From Nitrospinota bacterium (GTDB lineage Bacteria > Nitrospirota > Nitrospiria > Nitrospirales > UBA8639): DNA of 5,521 nucleotides. The notes under the pieces are model-generated. The model was not told where the DNA came from. It worked only from the letters and a program-made list of their open reading frames with translations, and searched no databases. The stretch is from assembly GCA_022561525.1 (NCBI GenBank), contig JADFRB010000142.1:366-5886 (forward strand), in the 5' to 3' direction. The translations under genes and the position numbers were made by a program. Positions 1 through 4,728 of the stretch are shown here, piece after piece (within the stretch, counting starts at the first letter, position 1; every line of letters begins with the position of its first letter).

Positions 1-145
1 ACACCCAATACATCCGCACGGAAAAACCACGTTTCCGCATCTCCTGCAAGGACAATTCCGCCCAGATCCAGTATGACACCAACACCGACGGCATCTTTCC
101 CCTGCTGACCAACGATCCGAACCTGAGCCCCACAGAGATTCGTCA
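1..145 (+). mobile_element. Transposase fragment (IS1634/IS4-like), internal piece, both ends missing
   Basis: Reading from base 3, this stretch encodes an internal piece of a DDE transposase. It includes YIRTEKPRFRIS followed by TDGIFPLLTNDPNLSPTEI, a pattern I recognise from IS1634/IS4-type transposases, where a TDG(I/V)FPL-TND motif precedes the region with the last catalytic glutamate. The normal continuation (a Lys/Arg-rich helix, then the C-terminal catalytic part) is absent: after about base 140 the frame passes without a stop into the PilN/GspL-like gene. Composition changes at the same place. By hand count the first 140 bases hold about 53 C and 23 G, whereas the following gene is balanced to G-rich. 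No terminal inverted repeat or target duplication is visible, so this is a remnant or a rearranged junction and not an intact insertion end. The family call is from memory of motifs. Confidence 0.72.
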
Positions 146-164
146 GGGACCGAGGCGGAGAGCC

Positions 165-692
165 ATGGCGAAAATTTCAGTAGCACTCCTTGTTGGGCTC
201 GTCTGTTTTTCTGTGAGTACGACCAGTCTTATTGAGGCACTGTTAGCTCGAGGTCAATCCATGGCAGCGATGATTCACGATCAAGTCCAAGACAAGCAAC
301 GAGAGAAAGGTGAATGGGTGGGACGGGTTGAGGCCTATCAATCTCAACAGGCGTGGGCTCAAACGATCCTGACGAATCGTGTCCCTCCATTGGCGGGGTG
401 GTTTCTTGGCTACCTCGGGGAAATTCTTCCTGATGAATTGGTCTTAGACCGCGTTTCTGTTGTCAGGGATGGTTCTGGTTGGGACGTGGCCCTGAGTGGG
501 ACAGGTCCTCAACAGCCATCGGTCGGTGTTGACAGGCTTACGCTCTTTGAAGATCGTTTGGTTCAAGGTCCCTATCATGTGGTGATGACCAAACGGTGGC
601 AAGATGGGTGGCTGAAACGGTTTGGGAGTGGGAGCAGTCATTCAACTGATCGGCCTCGTCATCGATTTGAGATGGAAGGGCGAATTCAATGA
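165..692 (+). CDS. PilN/GspL-like (MshI C-terminal-like) inner-membrane assembly protein, N-terminally truncated
   Basis: Predicted bitopic inner-membrane component of the pilus or secretion assembly platform, which pairs with a PilO/GspM partner in the periplasm. The 175-residue product has a hydrophobic segment at about residues 4-22, a charged Gln/Lys/Glu-rich helix (about 35-65, coiled-coil-like) and a C-terminal alpha/beta part with LPDELVLDRVSV and a WDVALSGTG strand, typical of the PilN/GspL ferredoxin-like domain. The cytoplasmic part is missing: there is no INLLP-type PilM-binding motif and no actin-like domain. The residues just before the Met, RQGPRRRA, resemble the basic stretch that precedes the membrane helix in GspL/MshI-like proteins, so the native gene probably began further upstream. 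The frame is open from base 3 through transposase sequence. ATG 165 is chosen because GGAG (157-160) gives a possible ribosome site. The stop overlaps the next ATG by 4 bases (ATGA), as in a coupled operon. Placement in the family rests on architecture and neighbours. Confidence 0.7.
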   Translation: MAKISVALLVGLVCFSVSTTSLIEALLARGQSMAAMIHDQVQDKQREKGEWVGRVEAYQSQQAWAQTILTNRVPPLAGWFLGYLGEILPDELVLDRVSVVRDGSGWDVALSGTGPQQPSVGVDRLTLFEDRLVQGPYHVVMTKRWQDGWLKRFGSGSSHSTDRPRHRFEMEGRIQ

Positions 693-1270
693 AACTGGCA
701 CTCCCTCAATGGGCAGGCGATATCTTGTCATATGGCGGAAAACGCGCCCTTGTTGGCATCGTTCTTGTTGGATCTGTGTTGGTAGTCGGGTGGTCTCTCA
801 CTGCACGGGTTTCGCTGATTACAGAAGCGCATTCCTCCATTCAGTCGGCGTTTCTTCTCGATCGGGAGTTAACGACTCTTCGTACGAAATGGTCGGGACG
901 AATTCAGGAGGAGATCGATCAAGAAGTGCGGCAAGCCGATGCGCAACTCATTCAAGGGTTTGAACACACCGTGCAATGGTTGGAAAACGTGCGTGCGCAG
1001 TCGTTGAAACTTGGTTTTTCTTGGTAACATTCGCTTGGTCAAACCCTTCCTGCCCCAGAACATCTGGTGGGGGTTCAACTCTTGCCGGTCAAATTTGTCT
1101 TGGGGGGTGAGACCCCCCAGGGATCGTACGAAGCTATGATCGAACTTCTTCGGGCCTTGGACGAGGGGCAGGTCAGGGTAGATCTTCAGGAAATGATAAT
1201 GACCGGTGACGGCAATGGGGTTCAGCGTATCGTGATTCAGGTATATGTCTGGATGAAACATATAGGATGA
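689..1270 (+). pseudogene. PilO/GspM-like (MshJ-like) assembly protein interrupted by an in-frame TAA
   Basis: Predicted inner-membrane partner of the PilN/GspL-like protein. It starts at ATG 689 with GGAAGG (674-679) nine bases upstream. It has a cytoplasmic N-terminus, a membrane helix at about residues 20-37 and a charged coiled-coil-like region (about 45-105). The codon at position 113 is TAA (1025-1027). The same frame then stays open to TGA 1268-1270 and encodes a well-formed C-terminal domain, including VGVQLLPVKFVLGGE, SYEAMIELLRALDEG and VQRIVIQVYVW, the usual periplasmic alpha/beta part of this family. With the stop bridged, the protein would be about 193 residues, a normal size. 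The next gene starts by an ATGA overlap at 1267, which shows that the distal stop is the native end. The first part alone would be a 112-residue anchor plus coiled coil. The cause may be a real nonsense mutation (for example from CAA), readthrough or a base-call error; no frame change is needed. Confidence 0.75.
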
Positions 1271-1830
1271 AAAATGTTCTGAATAACCCTTGGGTTGTTG
1301 GCGGGTTGTGTGTCGCAGCCTTGGTGAGTGTCTTCGTGAGAGTGGTGTTTCCGTTGTGGGGAAATTCGGTCCAAGCCATGCCGGCGTCCAGCCAAACGGC
1401 TTCCAATATGGAGCAGGTGATTGCCATGCTAGAAGCGACCACTGAAACCAAAAAGGGGAAGAGGGCGGCGGAGCAAGCCGGGACGCACTTGACTCAAGAA
1501 CTGGTGGGTTGGGTTGATTCCTTTCCACGGGATCCTTTTCGTCCACCACCCGCACAACCAACCAAGAAAAAAATACTGACGCAGGTTTCAAAATTTAACC
1601 CTCCCCCTAAACCTTTAAGTTCAAGGTTGCAGCTTCAGGCTGTGTCGATCCAGGGAAGTCAGAGAATAGCCGTGATTAATCGAGAGGTGGTTCTTGAAGG
1701 GGATCGTGTTGAAGAATTTTTCGTTCTTCAAATCCAAGCAGATGGTGTCTGGGTAAAAGGGCCACGCGGGAAAGAACTCTTAGGGTTTGAAGCAATTAAG
1801 AACGATGCAGACGAACTCGATATTTCCTAA
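1267..1830 (+). CDS. PilP/GspC/MshK-like periplasmic alignment protein
   Basis: Predicted inner-membrane-anchored periplasmic protein that would connect the PilN/PilO-like platform to the N-terminal domains of the secretin. The 187-residue product has a membrane anchor at about residues 9-28 and no lipobox, unlike classical PilP lipoproteins. A helical linker follows (about 45-80), then the motif RDPFRPP at 88-94, which closely matches the DPF motif common before the globular domain in PilP/MshK proteins. After a Pro/Lys-rich linker comes a compact beta domain (about 118-175) with LQAVSIQGSQRIAVINRE and a VLEGDRV turn, the small-barrel pattern of PilP, GspC and MshK. It starts with an ATGA overlap on the upstream reading frame, so its translation is probably coupled to the PilO-like gene. 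Premature termination at 1025 in that gene could therefore lower its expression. Position between the PilO-like and secretin genes matches mshK. Sequence similarity in this family is generally low, so the name rests mainly on architecture and synteny. Confidence 0.72.
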   Translation: MKNVLNNPWVVGGLCVAALVSVFVRVVFPLWGNSVQAMPASSQTASNMEQVIAMLEATTETKKGKRAAEQAGTHLTQELVGWVDSFPRDPFRPPPAQPTKKKILTQVSKFNPPPKPLSSRLQLQAVSIQGSQRIAVINREVVLEGDRVEEFFVLQIQADGVWVKGPRGKELLGFEAIKNDADELDIS

Positions 1831-1847
1831 AGCCCTCATGGGTGGCA

Positions 1848-1919
1848 ATGTCGGGGAAGGATTTTTCTGATAGGAGGAGAGCCTTGGACTGTTTGGCGGA
1901 ATCCTTAGAGAAATCATGA
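1848..1919 (+). other. Intergenic segment: perfect Shine-Dalgarno and short leader-type ORF before the secretin
   Basis: The 85-base gap after the MshK-like gene holds AGGAGGA at 1872-1878, the strongest ribosome-binding sequence in the window. The first start-like codon at usual spacing is TTG 1884. It lies in the same frame as ATG 1848, and that frame ends at TGA 1917-1919. The resulting peptide would be 23 residues from ATG 1848 or 11 from TTG 1884. Its stop overlaps ATG 1916, the first ATG of the long secretin frame, by an ATGA junction. This could be a translated leader coupled to the secretin frame, or the Shine-Dalgarno may be left over from an older secretin start. The peptide has no recognisable features, so a functional gene is not claimed. 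Confidence 0.35.
1872..1878 (+). promoter_or_regulatory. Perfect Shine-Dalgarno AGGAGGA without a matching gene start
   Basis: The match to the 16S anti-Shine-Dalgarno is complete. It lies 37 bases before ATG 1916, too far to serve that codon directly. The only start codon at normal spacing is TTG 1884, which opens an 11-codon frame. The other gene starts in this operon have weak sites or rely on overlap, which makes this one stand out. Confidence 0.6.
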
Positions 1920-3814
1920 GAACGATGACCATTCATTCATCAGTGTATCAGGCTCGATTCCTGGTCAGGGTTTCAACGGATGGGGCAAAGAATCGGTCGG
2001 TCCTTTCCCGGATCGGGCGGGGGACGAGGTTGCGGCTGGATTCTTTGAACCGAGTTCTCGTCGGGTCACTTTTCTGGTGTATGGGGCGGTTGAATATTTC
2101 ACGTCAATTGCAAATAAAGGTTCAGGAAGGGCCAAGCAGTATCAAGGGGAGGGAATGTTCAAAAAAGCATGCCCTGAGTCTTTCCGAAGGGTCTATCCAG
2201 CAAGGCCGCAGCCATTTTCACGCGCGGAGCGTACTCATAGTACGTGAGCACGGGAAAAGGGCGAGAACGCCGCTGGCGGCTTTTTTCAACATTCCCTGTA
2301 TGGTTCTCATGGCCTGTGTTTTCTCTGTCGGATGTGCCACGGTGCAAGAATCAGAGACCCCTGGTGATGAATCAGAAAATCCTATCAAATCTTTGTCGGC
2401 CCCGAGCTCTACTCGTCCTTCTTCCTTAGAGCCTAAACCTCCTGTTCCTCCCCAGCCATCTGCTTTTACCCTTGAAGAACGGATGTCGTTTGGCAATTCT
2501 TTGGAAGTGAATGATGCCGAAAAAGAACCAGAGCAACGCTATAGTTTTCGGGCGCAAGAGATCTTGTTGGCTGATGCCCTTCGGCTGTTTGCTCGAGCGA
2601 ATTCCCTCAATATCGTAGTGGGACCTGAAATTAAAGGATCGGTGACCGTCGACTTCCAAGGCCTGTCGCTTAGAAAAGCTATGGTCGCGTTGCTGGATGC
2701 ACATGGTTTTTACTGGGTAAAAGAAGGCGAACTGATGGTCGTTCGTCGGTTGGAAACCCGAATATTCACTATTGATTATATCCGTTTGGTGCGTAGTGGA
2801 AGTGGTCGAAGTGAGGCGAAATCGACATCAGGAACCTCGGGTGGTGGTGGTGGTGGTGGCGGCGGCGGCGGCGGCGGCGGGACTGTACAAGTTGGCCAAG
2901 TAGACGTCGTCAAATTTTGGGAAGAATTGGAACAACAATTGAAAGCCATGATTTCTGAGGAAGGCCGCTTCGTGGTGAATCGCCTGTCAGGCACAATTCA
3001 GGTGACGGATCTTCACCGGCGGGTTGAACAGATTGCGGAATTCTTAAGTCACCTTCGTCGGACTTTATACAGGCAAGTTGAGATCGAAGCTCGAATTTAT
3101 GAGGTGGCATTAAATGATGATTACGCTCTTGGCATTGATTGGAGTCGGATCGATCTCGGTACAGTGGATGCCGCAACTGGAAACCTGGCGTTAAAAAATA
3201 TTATTAGCATCCCGGCTGGGGGTTTTACCGCTAAGGCGGTGACTACCACGCTCAATTTCGTCGGAGGAAGTTTTGACGCAGTGCTCACAGCGTTGCATGA
3301 ACAAGGGGAGGTCAGGGTTATTTCCCAACCTCGTTTATTAACAATGAATAATCAGCCGGCCCTCATCAAGGTGGCCAGGGATGAATCGTTCTTTACTCAA
3401 GTTATTTCACGGGGAGTTTCTGGATCACCCGACATAATCACTGAGCAGGTTCAGACTGTGTCGGTTGGGCTTATATTGTCCGTTACACCCCAAATCTCGG
3501 AGGACGGCTGGATCATGTTGGATGTGACGCCGATTATTACCCGGCTGAGTAAAATCATCGAATCACCACAGAAGACAGCCACAGCACCTGTTATTGAGGT
3601 CAAACAAATCTCCGCATTGGTGAGGGTTCGGGATGGGGAAATGGTGGTGATTGGCGGATTGATACAGGACCGCGTCTCCCACATAGAGAGGAAAGTGCCT
3701 ATACTGGGTGATCTTCCGTGGTTGGGTCGGATATTTAAAGGGACGTATGATGTGAAGGAAAAAACCGAGTTGGTGATTTTTCTGTCGCCCCGTATCGTTG
3801 GCGTGGACTCATAA
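1916..3814 (+). CDS. mshL: Outer-membrane secretin, MshL/GspD/PilQ family, predicted lipoprotein; start uncertain
   Basis: Forms the outer-membrane ring channel for the pilus or secreted substrate. Seen in the 632-residue frame: a lipoprotein-type signal (basic GKRAR, hydrophobic stretch, then FSVGC with Cys140); a Pro/Ser-rich linker (about 150-185); an N0/STN-like domain (about 209-277); an N1-like region split by 14 consecutive glycines (309-322); and the C-terminal secretin domain (about 400-628). Its hallmarks include EVRVISQPRLLTMNNQPA, VVIGGL at 577-582 and VPILGDLPWLGRIF at 594-607, the secretin signature. Residues 1-139 do not resemble a secretin N-terminus and include hairpin- and repeat-like DNA. 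ATG 2300 would leave only 11 residues before the cysteine, and I found no ATG, GTG or TTG in frame between about 2210 and 2299. The start is therefore unresolved, and ATG 1916 is given as the longest option. The stop overlaps the ATPase start by one base. Neighbours favour MshL over GspD or PilQ. Confidence 0.88.
   Translation: MRTMTIHSSVYQARFLVRVSTDGAKNRSVLSRIGRGTRLRLDSLNRVLVGSLFWCMGRLNISRQLQIKVQEGPSSIKGRECSKKHALSLSEGSIQQGRSHFHARSVLIVREHGKRARTPLAAFFNIPCMVLMACVFSVGCATVQESETPGDESENPIKSLSAPSSTRPSSLEPKPPVPPQPSAFTLEERMSFGNSLEVNDAEKEPEQRYSFRAQEILLADALRLFARANSLNIVVGPEIKGSVTVDFQGLSLRKAMVALLDAHGFYWVKEGELMVVRRLETRIFTIDYIRLVRSGSGRSEAKSTSGTSGGGGGGGGGGGGGGTVQVGQVDVVKFWEELEQQLKAMISEEGRFVVNRLSGTIQVTDLHRRVEQIAEFLSHLRRTLYRQVEIEARIYEVALNDDYALGIDWSRIDLGTVDAATGNLALKNIISIPAGGFTAKAVTTTLNFVGGSFDAVLTALHEQGEVRVISQPRLLTMNNQPALIKVARDESFFTQVISRGVSGSPDIITEQVQTVSVGLILSVTPQISEDGWIMLDVTPIITRLSKIIESPQKTATAPVIEVKQISALVRVRDGEMVVIGGLIQDRVSHIERKVPILGDLPWLGRIFKGTYDVKEKTELVIFLSPRIVGVDS
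2171..2191. repeat. Possible degenerate REP-like palindromic motif
   Basis: GCCCTGAGTCTTTCCGAAGG and the following G form an imperfect palindrome (CCCT against AGGG, interrupted). It resembles the widespread GCCCTGAGC...TCGAAGGG class of dispersed intergenic repeats, which I recall from many environmental genomes. It is a single copy here, so repetition cannot be shown. If it is a true REP, it argues that this part of the secretin frame was originally intergenic. Confidence 0.28.
2200..2290. repeat. Hairpin-rich, repeat-like element at the secretin 5' end
   Basis: This stretch contains a perfect 5-base inverted repeat, CGTAC (2230-2234) against GTACG (2240-2244) around a TCATA loop. It is followed by a purine-rich spacer and a GC hairpin with a T run (2269-2286). 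The combination of a GTACGTGAGC motif, a GAGAACGCCGCTGGCGGC motif and a T run resembles dispersed intergenic repeats I associate with Nitrospira-like genomes; that is recollection and not shown here. In the secretin frame it supplies the basic and early hydrophobic residues just before the lipoprotein signal core. It may be an insertion that split the native start from the signal peptide. Confidence 0.42.
2269..2286 (+). terminator. Terminator-like GC hairpin with T6 inside the long secretin frame
   Basis: GCCG (2269-2272) pairs with CGGC (2277-2280) around a CTGG loop, or as a five-pair stem with a two-base loop, and is followed immediately by TTTTTT. The stem is short, so termination may be weak. 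Lying just before the lipoprotein signal core, it fits a 5' untranslated or inserted repeat sequence better than true coding sequence. If active, it would reduce transcription of the secretin and the genes beyond it. Confidence 0.35.
2840..2881 (+). repeat. Trinucleotide microsatellite encoding 14 glycines in the secretin
   Basis: Fourteen consecutive glycine codons are seen: six GGT, then seven GGC, then one GGG. They fall in a Ser/Gly-rich loop within the N1-like periplasmic region, between TSGTS and TVQVGQ. A unit of three bases lets copy number change without shifting the frame, so it would vary loop length only. The split into a GGT block and a GGC block suggests that two neighbouring runs expanded separately. 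Confidence 0.98.
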
Positions 3815-4641
3815 TGGTCAGTGACCTTCAGGAATGTTACCAACAGTTGGGTTTTACGGAACCTCCTTTTCAGATTACTCCAGATACGGATTTCTTTTTC
3901 CCAGGCCCCCATCACCTTCAAGCCTTAGACCATTTGCGATTTGGCGTGGCGAGCGGTGGATTAACACTCCTGACTGGTGAGGTCGGTACTGGCAAAACGT
4001 TACTCTGCCGGTATTTCCTTCGGAACCCTCCCAAGGGGATTCGGTTGGCCTATCTCCTGAATCCTGATCAATCCTATGTTGAGCTCCTGACCTCTATTTA
4101 TGAAGATCTGACGGGTCACATGCCGGTGGATCGAACGATTGGGTCTCTCCAACGTATGTTACACAAGTTGCTCCTTCAGTTGGCGGATAAGGGAGAGCGG
4201 GTAGCCGTGGTTGTTGATGAAGCCCATCGGTTGAGTGGAAAGGTGTTGGAAGGTCTGAGACTCTTATCAAATTTGGACACCGAAAAGGAGAAACTCATGT
4301 GTTTGTTGTTCGTAGGCCAGCCTGAATTAGAGCAGACTCTTTCCAGTCGTGCCCTTCGGCCGCTGTCTCAACGAATTAGCAACCGATTTCGGTTGACACC
4401 CTTTAATTGCCGAGAAACCACGAGGTATATTCAACACCGTCTTCGGATTGCGGGGCGTCATTCCAGGTGTCAATTTCCCAAACGTGTCATGGTGTTAATC
4501 CATTATATGAGTGGAGGGGTGCCCAGACGGATCAATCAATTATGTGAACGTGGCCTTCTTGCGGCGTATTCCCAAAAGAAGACTAACGTGAGTGTTCGGA
4601 TGATGTGGCGGGCCAGGCGTGAAATTGTTGGGCTGGCGTAA
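3814..4641 (+). CDS. mshM: AAA+ ATPase, ExeA/GspA/MshM type
   Basis: Cytoplasmic-side AAA+ ATPase of the ExeA/MshM group. In the ExeA/ExeB pair this ATPase works with a membrane-spanning partner to place the secretin through the peptidoglycan, and the same role is inferred here. The 275-residue product opens with the family pattern YQQLGFTEPPFQITPDTDFF (about 9-28). It then has Walker A GEVGTGKT at 55-62, Walker B VAVVVDEAHRL at 130-140, the conserved GQPEL segment and an arginine-rich stretch ending NRFRLTPF. The C-terminal SGGVPRRINQLCERGL motif is typical of ExeA-like proteins. The length suits MshM-type proteins that end with the AAA+ module and lack a peptidoglycan-binding tail. All ATPase residues are present, so the enzyme appears intact. 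ATG 3814 overlaps the secretin TAA by one base, and no clear Shine-Dalgarno is seen, so translation probably depends on coupling to the secretin. Confidence 0.93.
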   Translation: MVSDLQECYQQLGFTEPPFQITPDTDFFFPGPHHLQALDHLRFGVASGGLTLLTGEVGTGKTLLCRYFLRNPPKGIRLAYLLNPDQSYVELLTSIYEDLTGHMPVDRTIGSLQRMLHKLLLQLADKGERVAVVVDEAHRLSGKVLEGLRLLSNLDTEKEKLMCLLFVGQPELEQTLSSRALRPLSQRISNRFRLTPFNCRETTRYIQHRLRIAGRHSRCQFPKRVMVLIHYMSGGVPRRINQLCERGLLAAYSQKKTNVSVRMMWRARREIVGLA

Positions 4642-4656
4642 GGCGGAATCCGTGGC

Positions 4657-4725
4657 TCGTCGCTCGTGAAAAAATGAAATTCGAGCAACGTGCAACAAGC
4701 GACCGTTTTTCTTCACGAGATACGA
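4657..4725. repeat. Imperfect inverted repeat filling the mshM-mshN-like gap
   Basis: TCGTCGCTCGTGAA (4657-4670) is matched by TTCACGAGATACGA (4712-4725) in inverted orientation, with 12 of 14 positions pairing, including a perfect block of eight (CTCGTGAA/TTCACGAG). The 41-base interior is A-rich on the left and has T5 on the right. The element takes up most of the 87 bases between the ATPase stop and the next ATG, ending three bases before that ATG. It could be a small dispersed repeat, a terminator or attenuator-like hairpin, or a structure that hides the next start site. Its T run lies inside the hairpin and not after it, so an ordinary terminator is less likely. Confidence 0.55.
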
Positions 4726-4728
4726 ACT

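Noticed and set aside
622..963. 113-codon plus-strand frame overlapping the PilN/PilO junction
   Set aside because: It overlaps two better supported genes in another phase and has no domain; the ATGA overlap at 689-692 supports those genes instead.
1067..1270. Separate 67-codon gene starting at GTG 1067
   Set aside because: It is in the same frame as the PilO-like gene and encodes its C-terminal domain. The family sequence starts before the GTG and no ribosome site is seen, so one interrupted gene is the simpler reading.
869..1591. 240-codon open frame on the minus strand
   Set aside because: It lies antisense across the PilO-like and MshK-like genes, has low-complexity Pro/Ser/His/Arg content and no recognisable domain. 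The plus-strand genes fit known families and operon overlaps.
1895..1904. GGCGGAATCC also present at 4642-4651
   Set aside because: Two copies of a 10-mer, one in each intergenic gap, could suggest a shared element, but flanks do not match and a chance match in 5.5 kb is plausible.
2244..2429. 61-codon plus-strand frame starting at GTG 2244
   Set aside because: It overlaps the secretin signal peptide and linker in another phase, and its Arg/Trp-rich start comes from the repeat-like element.
2776..2994. Minus-strand frame with a polyproline run
   Set aside because: The prolines are just the complement of the glycine repeat in the secretin, so this is a shadow and not a Pro-rich protein.
3451..3921. 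156-codon open frame on the minus strand
   Set aside because: Antisense to the secretin signature domain and the ATPase start, both of which are clearly coding on the plus strand.
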